Assembly (NCBI GenBank): GCA_014529385.2 | Contig: CM043967.1 | Coordinates: 4,149,001 to 4,213,000, forward strand | Origin: Adiantum capillus-veneris | Lineage: Eukaryota; Streptophyta; Polypodiopsida; Polypodiales; Pteridaceae | Direction: 5' to 3' | DNA length: 64,000 bases | Part shown: piece after piece, positions 1 through 12,182 of the stretch | Position numbering within the stretch: the first letter of the stretch is position 1 | How the letters are laid out: each line of letters begins with the position of its first letter | Made by a program: the position numbers and the translations under genes | The notes under the pieces: model-generated | What the model saw: the letters and a program-made list of their open reading frames with translations, nothing else | Told to the model about the DNA's origin: nothing | The model's database searches: none

Positions 1-97
1 CGTGGAGGATCAACAACAAAGAGTTTGTGAGGTCATCCATAGGGTTATTGAGCTAGAGAGATAGAACAAAGGGATCCATATGCCTTGAACGGGTCTC

Positions 98-1006
98 ATG
101 AGATTCTTGGATACAAGGAAGGCTAAACAACCAACCTTATCGCAAATGGAGACTCTCTCGGTAAGTCCGATGGATCCTCCATATGTTGTTTCGCCAGGGG
201 TCTCAATGCAATCTGAGCCCATAAGTAATACCTTTACTTTTCCAAGTCTAGCTCATCTTTCCCTTGATGACACCACGGCTACCATGCCTACCCCAATGAT
301 GGGCATGCCAATAAAAACGCCATGGACCTCACTTGTTAGTAAAGCACCACTACATGGTAGCTCAATGCCGACAATGGCCCCTACAAGTGTGTACCAATCG
401 TATACACCTATAGGTCATCGCACTCATGTAGCCCCTGCCCCTCCCATTGTTTCAACAACCTATGCTCCACAACCACAACACCCAAGTTCTTATTTCCATG
501 GGACCATACCGGCTAGCATTAGCATGTCACACTCGACATCTGCTATGCCTAAGGTTACACATATGAACTTTGGGCCGCCACATGGCACAACACCATACCA
601 AACGTGGAACCCAAGGGCTTCCAACACGCCAAGCCCAATGCCAATACCTACTCCACATGTAGTCTCTGGAGCGCCTTCACCCAAAGTGCCTGCTCATTTA
701 GGTGACTTGGTAACATTTGCTCAAGCTATCGGTCGATCTATTGCTGAGAATATATGTAACACGCCTGATAGAGAACCTAGAAGTAAAGTAGTACAAATAG
801 CCAAGCTCACACAATTTAGTGGAGACGGGGATGTGAGAAAGCATATTGAAGTGTTTGAACAAATATGCAATTCTCTAGGAGAACACAATGACCTGCATAA
901 GAGTAATGCTTTAAGCCTAACCTTAAGTGGGAAGGCTGGGGATTGGTATAGAACCCTAAGGGTGGAAGAAAAAACAATTATCCTACTCTTAGGAGACTGT
1001 TCTTAA
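98..1006 (+). pseudogene. Gypsy gag, N-terminal part
   Basis: This open stretch of 302 codons starts at an ATG at 98. The first 220 residues are rich in Pro, Thr, Ser, Met and His and of low complexity. From about residue 230 it reads like the retrotransposon gag/capsid fold: LTQFSGDGDVRKHIEVFEQI, then LSLTLSGKAGDWYRTL. The reading frame is lost near 990-1006, where a frameshift moves the homology into the next block. Gag would form the particle that packages element RNA. The true start could lie elsewhere in the Pro-rich leader. Confidence 0.6.
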
Positions 1007-1026
1007 AAGAATACATACGAGAGGGA

Positions 1027-2301
1027 GTGCTTTGGGGTGTAGCCTCTCAGCTCCAGAAAGCCCAACGAGAGGAAGGAGAGTTGGTGAGAGACTTTATTAG
1101 TCGCTTGAAGCATTTGAATTCTCACTGTAATCCAAATGAGCACTTCGATAATAATAAATTTCTTGATAGATTCATTAGGGGATTACGACATGAGGATATC
1201 TACAATGGCCTAGTCATTAGAGGTATCACCACTTGGGAAGCAGTCACCACCAATAGGATCCAATTGGAGGATAATTTAATGATTCAAGGAGAAAGAGTGT
1301 CTGTTGAGTCTAAATCTATCAGCTCGCAAGCATCGGGGCATCAACCAATGACCCTAAAGCCTATTGCTAAGGAGCCAAAGATATCTGAGACGACTTTAGC
1401 AGATCTCACCAAGGCCATTCAAGAGAGTCTTAGAGACAATTGTGCTCCACAAAACAATCATATGTATCCAAGAAGGGAGCAACAACGATGCTCAGTATGC
1501 TATGGACTATGCTATGGACCGCATAATACCAGTGAATGCCCTACTTTTAGAGTAAAATTCAATGGGAACTGCAATGCCCGTGGGAGGTATGGTCATCAAG
1601 CTAAGGATTCCATAGTATTTAAGCGCGCGATGGCCAATTGACCAACCTTAGCATGGATAGACACACCTCGAGTGCCTGCATTGATGCCGGCCCCACCTCT
1701 TGAACAAACGTCACAACACATGGTCTCTAGGGCCCCGAATGTTGTTCAAACAACACCCTTACCACCTCCAGTGCTAGGACCGCAACCACCACATCCGAGA
1801 ATCACTTCAGTGAATCAAGTGGGTTGTGAGTCATCTATTGCTTGTTTGGAAGGCTGTGAGGAAGATATAGACCCTAATATTGCCTATGGGATGGATGCGC
1901 TTGAAGAAAGTCCACAATACTACATGGGGGACTATTGGGGACCAATCAAACCTGTCTATCAAGTAGTTGCTCTTGCTGCAAGAGGCCAAAATATTAATTA
2001 CACTGCTAAGAGACCACCTCTTCAATGCTATGATTGTGAAGGTCCACATTGTGTGGCCGAGTGTCCTATTAGGCTACAAAAGAATGCCACACTAATGCAA
2101 ACCAATCAAGCGAGCACGTCTACAATGCCGACACTCATGTGTAATCGATGTGGCATAGATCATTTGATTGCCCAATGTACAAATAATCCAAATGCACCGA
2201 AGATCACGCCATTAAACTTGATTGAGGTTACCGAGGAGCCATCACAAAGTACACCTGTGGTACCAGTAAACGTACTCACACGATCGATGCTCCAAAAATA
2301 A
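1027..2301 (+). pseudogene. Gypsy gag, capsid end and zinc knuckles
   Basis: One frame, interrupted by a TGA at 1639-1641. The first part (LVRDFISRLKHLNSHC, FLDRFIRGLRHEDIYNGL) is the C-terminal half of the gag domain. Four cysteine clusters follow, at about 1489-1539, 1570-1611, 2026-2064 and 2140-2178. The third (CYDCEGPHCVAEC) and fourth (CNRCGIDHLIAQC) have CX2CX3HX4C spacing. The first has the same spacing once an internal 12-bp tandem duplication is discounted. The second looks like a canonical CX2CX4HX4C knuckle that has lost two cysteines. Such knuckles bind RNA in the nucleocapsid part of Gag. Confidence 0.65.
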
Positions 2302-3213
2302 TATTATATTCTTGAGGAAAGAGATACGGCATCAATTGCCCAATCTAAAAAAAAGAAGAAAACACGAAGGAAGAGATCGCAAAAAGCAGCGAAGTCAAAC
2401 CCCAGTTCAAAGACCAACATAGGGACTGGTGACGACCCCGTATATATGAACGACGCTGAAGAGGATTCTGATTCAAGAGAAACCATGGAGACCAAAACGA
2501 CCACTAAGATAGGAACCAACAAAGAAGATCTTCATGAGCCACAATGGTCAGGATCCAAGAAGAAGATAGGAACTTTTCCAAACCCTATAAGGGAGATCGA
2601 GCGAGTCAAGCAATTAAAGAGTTTGGTAAAAGATACCCAAAGGGATCTAGAACCAGCACCTAGGCAGATCTAGATTACAGACACAGTGTTCCCTACGCAA
2701 CAACAACCTCACCAAGTCCATAGACCCTTAGCCATACCTAGTGTCATCCAAGAAGAAAGTGACTTAAAGTCATGGGAAAGTGGGCATACTGACTTCTTGA
2801 TGGAAAGAATGTTTACAAAGGGACTACCTGATCCTATCGAAGAAATGGAGATCCCATCTTCCCCACGTCAAGGGACTGAACAACAAAAGGTGCCGTTAAA
2901 CATTGCCAAATTGATGGCTTTCATGTCTTCAGAAGTTAGAACCACCATCATGTCCAAACTATATAAAGACCCTGAGCTAGTCTCAGCTCTTTGAGCCTTC
3001 CTCAATGAAGAATTGAAGTTTGGGCTACCACAATTTGCACAGATGGATGGAGTTGGGGAGATGCCAATAGAGGAGGAACACTTAGATCCACAACCCAACC
3101 TAGATGAGAACCTTGTGGTAGAAATACTTGTTAACAAGTTGGGACAATACTTTGAGGGTGATGAATCCAATGTGACCATACCAATCATTACTAAGGGATT
3201 AACGAATCCTTGA
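2302..3213 (+). pseudogene. Gypsy gag-protease linker region
   Basis: The sequence stays mostly in the gag frame but has several in-frame stops (2299-2301, 2671-2673, 2992-2994, 3211-3213). It encodes a Lys/Arg-rich stretch (about 2345-2400), an acidic/basic stretch, and then a Pro/Gln-rich stretch. I recognise no named domain. Its position between the zinc knuckles and the protease suggests the p6-like or linker part of a Gag-Pro polyprotein. Confidence 0.4.
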
Positions 3214-3560
3214 TGGTGGTGTTGGGGTTAGCATTGTGACTAAAAATTGTTGGGAAACTATGGGAAGACCTCACCTTGCGACCACAACCATAGTAGTGAA
3301 GATGGCCAATGGGTCTATTGTTAAACCTATTGGGATGCTAGAAGATGTCAAGATCAAGGCTTGGTCTTTGGACATAAAATAAGAATTACCTTCATTGTTA
3401 TGGATTTCTCCAAGCACACTATGGCATTGGAGATGATCTTAGGACGTCCTTTCATGAGGGAAGAAAAAATGGTACATGACTGGTCTAAAAACCATATCTA
3501 CTTGCAGTTCCAAGATTCAGTCATTCGAGTGGATCTTGTAACTGGTCGAGCACATCCCCT
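3180..3560 (+). pseudogene. Gypsy aspartic protease (first), DGG active site
   Basis: Translating from about 3210 gives LDGGVGVSIVTKNCWETMG, which matches the retropepsin active-site region with D-G-G in place of D-T/S-G. After a frameshift near 3360 the other half follows: ITFIVMDFSKHTMALEMILG, then RPFM and the Trp/hydrophobic tail, corresponding to the retropepsin flap and LGRPW end. The enzyme would cut the Gag-Pol polyprotein. The stop and frameshift make it non-functional here. DGG may be native to this lineage or a decayed DTG; one copy cannot settle that. Confidence 0.55.
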
Positions 3561-4383
3561 AGGAAACAAGTTTATAATTGATCATAGATCTGACACCACA
3601 GTTCACTCGGCGCCATTGAAGTATTGTTACACATGTAAAGCGGACACTGATGTTGGGGAAGGTTCTCCTTATATGGATGTACTACCTGGGATGATCGAGT
3701 CGGACAATGTGGATTGGGTCCACCTAGTAGCAACCATAGACACTTGGTAAAATAGTGGGACGACCTGGGTAACACCTGAGGGGGATGAAATGCCACCACT
3801 CGTGCCCTTAAATATGCTAGAAGCAATGCATATAGCTTTTGATGACTATAAGATGAAGGTTTGATTGGCATTGGACTAGTAGCGTCTCACAAGACTATAG
3901 CCCACACGATTTGGGGTCAGAATCATCAATTGAAATTGACTCTGAGGATGAAGAATCTGAGTTAAATCTTAGTACAAATGTGGGGACAAACCATTCAGGG
4001 CCCAGTGGTACCCTAGATGACAATTTATCCAAGGGAGTAGAAGACATAAGTAGCGATTCATCTAGTGACTCTTCATTAGAGATCGACCGTAATCGAAAAT
4101 TAGACAAGAAGAGTATGAGATAAAGAGGCGAAGATATCGAGCAAATGTGCGTGCTAGAATAAATGAAAAGAAATCTACCGCAGAATGGCTTAATTATATA
4201 GGGACATGTGATGATCATCAGAAGTTGGTAGATAACTGGGGTGAATACCTTCAAAGCATTATGTGGTGTAGTCCACAACCCATTGACATCGCACAACTAG
4301 AGGCTACAGAGAAGCCAAAGTTGAGCCGTACCGTAAGGAGACAATAAAATCGAGAGTTAGCTCAACAACAAAAGGAATCGGAA
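3561..4383 (+). pseudogene. Gypsy protease-RT linker, acidic
   Basis: This is a broken coding region in changing frames. 3911-4123 encodes a Ser/Glu/Asp-rich acidic stretch (SSIEIDSEDEESELNLS, SSDSSSDSSLEID). 4147-4347 encodes a basic/mixed stretch in the RT frame. No catalytic motif is visible. It bridges protease and RT in a single ancestral polyprotein. It could be a lineage-specific spacer or the remnant of an extra domain. Confidence 0.35.
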
Positions 4384-5990
4384 GTGAAATCACAGTCCAC
4401 AGAACAACAGGACCCCACAGACTTACACCCTGCACTTGAACATTTCAAATCCTATACCACAGAGGAACGTAAGGTTGTGTATACAAATGCTCAAAGAAAA
4501 CCTATCAATGGGAGCAATGGAGTCTATGACGGTCCAACGATAGTTAAGGAAATAGAGTTAGCAGACCCAAGAGAAGAGTCCAAACCTGTTTTTATTGCCC
4601 AAGATCTGACAGAGACTGAGGAGTGTGTACTTAAAGAAATTCTCAAGGAATTCAAGGATATATTTGCCTGGACATATCATGATATGAAAGGTGTTCTAGC
4701 TTCCGTGGCACAACACACAATCCCCATGAATAGCATGGCTAAACCAGTTCAGCAACGACCCTACCCAATGAATCCTAAATATGCAAAGATCGTTTAAGAA
4801 GAGATTAAAAAGCTTGTGAAATGTGGATTCATGTACCCTATTGAGCACTTAGAATGGGTGTCTCCAATAGTGATTGTGCCAAAAAAGAATGGAAAACTCA
4901 GAGTGTGTGTGGATCTCAAGAAGGTCAATGCCGTCACTAGGAGGGACCATTACCCCTTGTCATATTCAGAACATGTGCTTGAAAGAGTTGCAGGGAAGGA
5001 AGCTTATAGCTTTTTAGATGGGTACTCTGGCTACAATCAAACCACAATTGCGCTGGAGGACCAAGTTAAAACAGCCTTTATAACCGAATTTGGAGTGTTC
5101 GCATTTCGTGTTATGGCTTTTGGCTTAACCAATGCCCCTGCTACCTTTCAAAGATTAATAAACACTGCTTTTAGAGAATATTCGAGAGAGTTTTGTGAAG
5201 CTTTTTTAAATGACCTTTGTGTTTATTCCTCTTGGAAAGAATATCTATCATGCTTACAAAAAGTGTTTGAGAAATGCAGATTGTATCGCATCTCCTTAAA
5301 CCCTTTCAAATGCCAATTTTGGGTTAAACATGGAGTCATTTTAGGGCATATAGTGTCCAAAAATGGGATTTCCACAGATGAGAGAAAAATTAAAGCCATT
5401 GCTAAATTGCCATCACCTACAAACTATAAAGGAGTTCAAAGGTTCATGAGCCATGTTGGTTATTACCGACGGTTTATTTTAAACTTTGCCGAGATAGCTC
5501 GTCCTTTGTACAAGCTTCTTATTGAGTTCCACTGGACCGCGGAGTGTGACCATGCTTATGAGTCATTCAAAAAGACCTTGACTAGCGCTCCTATTCTTCA
5601 AGTGCTCGATTGGAATGTAATTTTCCATGTGCATATTGATGCATCGAACTTTGCTATTGGGTGTGTTCTAACTCAACCAGGAGAACATAAACTGGACTAT
5701 CCCATTAGCTTTGCAAGTCGTCAATTGAATGATGCCGAGAGAAACTACACCACTACAGAGCGAGAAGGTTTATGTATGATTTATGTAGTGAATAAATTTC
5801 GCCACTACCTTCTGGCCAACAAGTTTGTTTCTATGTTGATCATCAAGCCTTGTTGTATCTAATAAATAAACCTTGTTCCACGGGAAGAATTACACGATGG
5901 TTGTTAATTCTCCTTGAGTTTGATTTTATTGTTGTGGTGAGACCTGGTAAAAGACATGTCATGGCGGATCATTTGTCTCGTATACCCAAT
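4384..5990 (+). pseudogene. Gypsy reverse transcriptase and RNase H
   Basis: RT and RNase H copy element RNA into DNA. RT motifs in order: WVSPIVIVPKKNGKLRVCVD, LDGYSGYNQ, FGVFAFRVMAFGLTNAPATF, the catalytic box reading AFLNDLCVYS, then GHIVSKNGISTDERKIKAI. RNase H follows, with FHVHIDASNFAIGCVL, the YTTTEREGLCMIY block, and after a frameshift near 5850 VVVRPGKRHVMADHLSRI. Two defects stand out: an in-frame TAA at 4795-4797 just before the RT core, and Asn where the first catalytic Asp of the Y/F-x-D-D box should be. The domain order RT-RNH-IN supports Ty3/gypsy. Confidence 0.85.
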
Positions 5991-5999
5991 GGTGAAGCC

Positions 6000-7310
6000 C
6001 CTACTGGAGTTGATGATGAGTTGCCCGATACTTCTCTATTCTTAGTCGAAATCATACCTGAATGGAGTGAGAAGATTGTGAACTTTCTAGTTAATGGTTT
6101 TCCACCCAAAGAGCTTGGTAAGGACATAGCTCGAAAACTGTTAAAAGAATGTGAACCTTACTTTCTCATTGCAAGAACTCTCTACAGTCTAGGGAAGGAT
6201 GATATTCTTAGACGTTGTGCCCGTGAGGATGAGTATTTATACATACTGCAAGAAGCCCACATGGGTATAGCTGGAGGACATTTCTCAGGGGAACTAACAG
6301 CTAGAAAGGTGTTGCAAAGCTATTGGTGGCCTACCTTATTCAAGGATGCATCACTTTTTGCAAAAGGATGTGATGAATGTCAACGTTACAAGATCACGCA
6401 ACGAAAGGATAGGATGCCCTTACATCCTGTTAAAGTGACTCAACCATTTGAAAAATGGGGTTTGAACTTTTTAGGCCCAAATAGTCCGGTAGCTCATAGC
6501 ACTCAATTTCGATATATTATCGTTGCCACTGACTATGTGACAAAGTGGGCGGAAGCAAGGGCGACACGTAAGACTGAGACGAGGTCAACTGCCAAGTTTC
6601 TCTTTGAGAACATTATTACAAGATTTGGTTGTCCCTTTGAGATTGTGAGTGACAATGGTACTCATTTTATAAATAGAGTAATAAAAGAACTCACTACCAA
6701 CTTTATGATAGCTCACCACAAGTCCATACCTTATTATCCCAAGAAAATGGCCAAGCTGAGAGCACCAACAAGACCTTAATCTCTATCTTCACCAAAAATG
6801 GTGGAAGCTCATTGTACAGATTGGGATTTAAAGATGACTTTAGCTTTATGGGCTTATCGTACTGCGTACAAAGTTGCCATTAACTACACATCGTTTAAGA
6901 TGGTGTATGGCCAAGAAGTGGTGATGCCATGGGAGTTTGTCGCTCCTAGTCTTTGAGTAGGTTCTCAAGAAGGTTGGGATGGTAACCCCTTAGGCGAACA
7001 ATTATATATCCTTGAAAGGCTAGATGAAGAGAGGCAATTAGCTGTGCAAAATGCACTTGTGAAGAAAGATAGGAGGAAGAAATGGTTTGACTGTCATCTA
7101 AAGAACAAAGATATTAATGTTGGTGATAAAATCCTTATGTATGGAGTGCGTAACGAAAAGAAAAAGTTAAAATATGCGGGAAAAGGACCATATAGAGTAT
7201 GTGAGATTACCCTACAAGGAACCATTTGTGTGGAGACTCTTGATAGAGTTGAAACCATTGGATTTCTCAATGGAAGCAAATTTAAAAGATACTATGATCT
7301 TTTAAGCTAA
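6000..7310 (+). pseudogene. Gypsy integrase
   Basis: Integrase inserts the element's DNA. The HHCC zinc domain is at about 6255-6400 (EAHMGIAGGHFSGELTARKV, KGCDECQRYK). The catalytic core has D in ATDYVTKWAEA and D in EIVSDNGTHFINR. The third acid is in the AES triplet at about 6755, at a frameshift that ends the first open frame at 6779. The block resumes with ALWAYRTAYKVAINYTSFKM and VYGQEVVMPWE, followed by a small C-terminal part ending RYYDLLS with a stop at 7308-7310. No chromodomain is visible. Integrase would be cut from Gag-Pol by the element's protease. Confidence 0.8.
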
Positions 7311-7393
7311 GAGGAGCTACGTGCCATTCATAAAAGAAAAGGCACCCAAGACACAAACAGAATTGAAGAAGAGCTCAAGCTGAGGCTAAAGAG
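7311..7393 (+). other. Gypsy post-integrase spacer up to the copia insertion
   Basis: This is non-coding by inspection. It belongs to the outer gypsy element and continues after the copia insertion at 12930. The last five bases (AAGAG) are the left target-site duplicate. Confidence 0.6.
7389..7393. repeat. Target-site duplication, left copy (AAGAG)
   Basis: AAGAG directly precedes the left LTR and is repeated at 12930-12934 directly after the right LTR. Five bases is the usual copia target duplication. Confidence 0.9.
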
Positions 7394-8167
7394 TGTTAAG
7401 TATGGAGCTTGATTTACCCTTGTAATTTTCTGTGGTAAAAGCGCACATTTGTAAGGCCCCCATTATGAGGAGAAGCCATCGTGCGTGAAGGAAAATCACT
7501 CACCGGAAACCAAAATTTTCACAGACAAGAATCTGGGGCAACTTTAGAGGCCTCGGGGACGGAGGCCCCCGAGATTTTTTTTTCGCCGGAATATTCTTTT
7601 TCGCAGGAATATTATGGCCGGACGGCAGCCGGAAAGTGGTTGGAAAACAACCGGTCGGTTGGCCGGTAGTCAATGGCCGATGGCCGGTGGTCGGAAGTCA
7701 ATGGCCGGTGGCCGAATTCAAAAGCGGACTTGTCTTCTCAAGGGCGGCCACACATGGGCGGATTGGAGGGTCCGATTTGGACTTATTCACACAAGGGCGG
7801 CTACACATGGCTGCCTCTCATATGAGAGGGCAGCCCTTTTGGCCTATAAAAGAAGGCCATTTCTACACACATTTCATAGTGTGAAGTTGATGCAACAAGG
7901 TGAGTGTGAGGTGGTGAGAGTGAAGCAAGGCGGGAGCTCTATCAAGGGTTTAACCCCTTTGTAAACTACTTCTTCTTTTGAAGTGCTAAAGCCATTGAGT
8001 GGCTGCTTTCCCGTGGACGTAGCCCACATTGGGTGAACCACGTATATCGTGTGTACTCTCTCTCTCTCTCTCTCTCTCTACTTTATAATCTCTTGTGTGT
8101 GAAATCTATCTCTCTCCATTAAGTAATCTACTCAATTATCTATTTAGCTACATATTATTTCCTAACA
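7394..8167 (+). repeat. Copia 5' LTR
   Basis: The boundaries TG...CA and inverted ends TGTTA/TAACA match the right LTR. A TATAAA box lies at 7845-7850, about 320 bp before the LTR end, and is the likely promoter for element transcription. A (CT)n run is at about 8056-8079. The upstream part is rich in GGCCG/CCGGC-type repeats (for example ATGGCCGATGGCCGGTGG), which give short open frames without coding signal. Confidence 0.93.
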
Positions 8168-8169
8168 AC

Positions 8170-8181
8170 TGGTATCAGAGC
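8170..8181 (+). promoter_or_regulatory. Copia primer binding site (initiator tRNA-Met)
   Basis: TGGTATCAGAGC begins two bases after the 5' LTR. It is complementary to the 3' end of plant initiator tRNA-Met, the usual copia primer for minus-strand DNA synthesis. Confidence 0.93.
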
Positions 8182-8240
8182 AAGGTTTGCTCGTAGCTAA
8201 ATTATCTCAAGGAAAGGATTCCTTGAATTGAGTGGGAGTT

Positions 8241-11200
8241 ATGGAGGAGGAAGGGAAGCTCAAGATTGAGAAGTTCAACGGCAAAAACTACCAACATTGG
8301 AAGATGCAGATTGAAGACTATCTCTACCAGAAGGATCTCTATTTGCCACTAGGCGGTCTTGCGAAGAAGCCTGCAACAATGGCAGATGAAGCATGGATTG
8401 TCCTTGATCGAAAGGCACTGGGAACAATCTGGTTAAGCTTAGCGTCAACGGTGGCCTTCAATGTTTCGGAGATGAAGACCACGGAGGACTTAATGAAGTC
8501 ACTTGACGACTTCTACGAGAAACCATCGGCATCCAATAAGGTATTTCTTATGAAGCGCTTGTTCAATCTAAAGATGGCAGAGAATGGTTCAGTTGCAGAA
8601 CACCTAAATGACTTTAACACAAACATAAGTCAACTTCGATCGGTGAAAATCAATTTCGATGACGAAGTGCGAGCTCTCCTAATACTATCATCTCTACCGG
8701 ATAGTTGGGACAGCCTTGTGATGGCTGTAAGTAATTCTATTTCTGGCACAAATACTCTTAAGTTTGATGATGTTGTGGGTGTTCTCCTAAGCGAGGAAAT
8801 ACGAAGGAGAAGCACAGGAGAATCATCAAGTGCTGCACTGCCAGTGGAAACAAGAGGAAGGCCTAAGGAGAGGTTCAAAAACCAAAAGGGTCGTGATCGC
8901 TCAAGGCGGAGCAAGTCACGCACAAAGTCAGTTCTTGAATGTTGGAACTGCGGCAAGAAGGGCCACGTCAAGAAGGATTGCTGGTCCAAGAAGAAGAAGG
9001 AGACAGAGTCTCAAGACAACAAGCCAACATCGGAGGTCAATGTGGCAGGTAAAGTAGAGCAAGATGCTCTAATTCTCTCATTAGACAATGTGTCTAATTC
9101 CTGGATAGTAGATTCCGGGGCTTCATTCCATGCGACACCACACAAGCAACATTTCCAAGACTACACCAAAGGTAATTTTGGGTATGTATACTTGGGAGAT
9201 GATGAAGCTTGTGAGATTGTCGGCAAAGGTACAATTTCTGTCAAAACTGCTAACGGAAATGAATGGAAGCTTAAAGATGTTAGGCATGTTCCTTCTCTTC
9301 GCAAAAATTTAATCTCTACAGGACAGTTGGACGATGAAGGTCACAACATTGCATTCGGAAACAAACGGTGGAAGATCTCAAAGGGATCTTTGGTGGTTGC
9401 CAAGGGAGAAAAGGTTGGTACACTTTACTTGTGTACTGTTAGCACGCAACCTTCAGCTTGTGCAGCAACTACAGAAGTTGACAGTGCGGCGTGGCACTAC
9501 CGACTTGGGCATATGAGTGCCAAAGGAATGCAAATCCTTCAAACAAAGAAGCTTCTACCAGGTTTGAAAGAAGTGGACTTAGAGTTCTGTGAAGATTGTG
9601 TTTATGGTAAACAAAAGAGGGTAAAATTTCAAAAATCAGGAAATGAAAGAAAAAATAAAAAACTTGAGTTGGTTCATTCTGATGTTTGGGGTCCTGCAAG
9701 TACACCATCACTTGGTGGCTCATTGTACTATGTAACATTCATAGACGATGCGACTAGAAAAACATGGGTTTATGTCATGAAGAATAAATCCAATGTATTT
9801 TCCATATTTCAAAGGTGGAAAGCCTTTGTGGAGAATGAAACAGATACCAAGGTTAAATGCCTCAGATCTGACAATGGAGGTGAATATTGCAGCCAAGCTT
9901 TTGAAAGCTTTTGTGCTAGCAATGGCATTCGGAGGCAAAGGACAACCCCAAGGACACCTCAACAAAATGGGATTTCGGAAAGGATGAACAGGACAATCAT
10001 GGAACGAGCACGAAGCATGCGGCTACATGCAGGCCTACCGCTTGAGCTTTGGGCAGAAGCTGTAAGTACGTCTGTGTACTTAATCAATCGGTCACCCTCA
10101 ACGGCATTGGATGGGGGAGTTCCAGAAGAGGCATGGACAGGTAAACCGGTGAATTATGCATTTCTCAAAGTGTTTGGGTGTGAGGCTTTCATGCACATAG
10201 ATATAAGCCTAAGATCAAAGCTAGATGCAAAGTCCAAAAAGTGTTTCTTCATTGGCTATGGAGAAGGAGACTTTGGGTATCGCCTATGGAATCCTGAAGA
10301 TGGTAAAATCTTAAGGAGTAGGGATGTAATTTTTAACGAACAAAATATGTACAAAGATTACTTGGAAAGAAAACAAACAAAAGAAACAGGTGATGAGTAC
10401 ATGGAGCTTGAGGACGGTGAAGACTCAAGGACTGCAAATGGTGACAATGTGCAACAACGTCAACCAAATGAGGAGCCTCAACCTATTCCCAGAAGATCTA
10501 CAAGAGCAAGTAGACCTCCATAAAGGTTTGTTCATTCCTTCAACCATCTCTTGATCTCAGATTCTGGAGAGCCGGAATCATACGAAGAAGCTATGCAACA
10601 TGAATCCAAAGAAGAATGGACGAAGAGCATGCAAGTGGAGATGGACTCACTACATCCCAACCAAACATGGGAGTTGGTTGAGTTGCCTAAAGGTAAGCGG
10701 GCACTTCAAAACAAATGGGTGTACAAGCTGAAGGAAGAAGAAGGTGGGAAGAAAAGGTACAAGTTTAGGCTTGTGGTAAAAGGGTTTTCTCAAAAGAAAG
10801 GTATTGGCTTCAATAAAATATTTTCTCCTGTTGTAAAAATGAACTCAATTAGGCTTGTCTTAAGCCTTGTGGCTACTCATGATTTAAATCTCGAGCAAAT
10901 GGATGTAAATACGGCATTCCCTCACGGTGATTTAGAGGAGGAAATCTATATGCTTCAACCAAAGGGGTATGAAGTAAAAGGTAAGGAGAAAATGGTTTGC
11001 AGATTAAAGAAGAGCTCGTATGGTTTAAAGCAAGCATCAAGACAATGGTACTTGAAGTTTGATTGATGGATGTTGGATCATGGATTCACAAGATGCAACT
11101 CGGATCACTGCGTCTACACGAAGAATTTGGGAGATGGGAAATTCATCATCCTAATGTTGTATGTTGATGACATGTTGATTGCAAGTGCTAACATGCAGGA

Positions 11201-12122
11201 CATCAAAGACCTAAAAGAGGAGCTGTCCGAATCTTTTTCAATGAAAGATTTAGGTGCTGCAAAGAGGATACTTGGTATGAAAATATCAAGGGACAGGACG
11301 AAGAAGACAATAAAGCTATCTCAAGAAGATTACATCAAGAAGGTACTAGAAAGGTTTGCAATGCAAAATGCAAAACCAGTTTCTACACCTTTGGCTGGTC
11401 ATTTTAAACTATCGAAGGATATGTGTCCAAAGACACAAGAGGAGATAGCCTATATGTCTAAAGTTCCATATGCTGCAGCGGTAGGTTCTCTAATGTATGC
11501 TATGGTCTGGACAAGGCCAGACATTGCACATGCAGTGGGAGTTGTGAGTAGGTTCATGGACAACCCAGGTAAAGATCATTGGCAATCTGTGAAGTGGATA
11601 CTTAGGTATCTAAAAGGGACAACAACAAATTCTTTGTATTTTGGAGGAACTGATATTTTTCTAGAAGGGTATGCTGATGCAGATATGGCAAGTGACAAAG
11701 ATACTCGAAGGAGCACTACTGGCTATGTGTTCATGGTTGGAGACACAGCAGTAAGCTGGGCTTCAAAGTTGCAGAAAGTGGTTTCACTTTCTACCACGGA
11801 AGCAGAGTATGTAGCAATGACGGAGGCAAGCAAAGAAATTATGTGGCTTCACAGATTCTTAGAAGAGCTTGGATTCAAACAAGACAATTGTGTCTTGTAC
11901 AGTGATAGCCAAAGCGCTATCCATCTTGCGAAGAACTCAGCCTTTCATTCAAGGACAAAGCACATTGAGGTGAGATATCACTTCATATGCACTCTTTTGG
12001 AAGAGGGACAGCTAAAGCTAGGAAAGGTGCATACAAGTGAAAATCCTGCAGACATGTTTACAAAGGTGGTCAACAAGGAGAAGTTGAGCTTTTGCTCATC
12101 TTCAATCGGCATTCAACGATAA
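8241..12122 (+). pseudogene. Copia gag-pol polyprotein with two in-frame stops
   Basis: A single frame of 1294 codons, starting at ATG 8241 (a GTG at 8232 is in frame upstream but less likely). Gag has the UBN2-like core FNGKNYQHWKMQIEDYL and the knuckle CWNCGKKGHVKKDC. Protease has IVDSGASFHATP. Integrase has the HHCC domain (HYRLGHMSAKGM, FCEDCVYGKQKR), D in HSDVWGP, D in RSDNGGEY and E in GISERMNRT. RT has KARLVVKG-like RLVVKGFSQKKG and catalytic LYVDDMLIAS. RNase H has GYADADMASDKDTRRSTTGY, STTEAEYVA and KHIEVRYHFI. In-frame TAA at 10521-10523 (between integrase and RT) and TGA at 11064-11066 (inside RT) are the only clear lesions. The frame is otherwise open to the TAA at 12120. Confidence 0.93.
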
Positions 12123-12170
12123 GAAGCCAGAATGGAAAGCAGTCACAGGCTTGGTTTGGAGATCAGTCTC

Positions 12171-12182
12171 CAAGTGGGAGAT
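12171..12182 (+). promoter_or_regulatory. Copia polypurine tract
   Basis: AAGTGGGAGATT directly before the right LTR is a purine-rich run in the position of the plus-strand primer. Confidence 0.75.

Noticed and set aside
5205-5235. FLND as a functional alternative RT active site
   Set aside because: The element has many other lesions and a single-base change from Asp to Asn explains it.
7614-7964. Open frames in the copia LTR (also at 12388-12642)
   Set aside because: They lie fully inside the LTR and come from GGCCG-type repeats. The two LTR copies differ by frame-changing deletions, so no protein is conserved.
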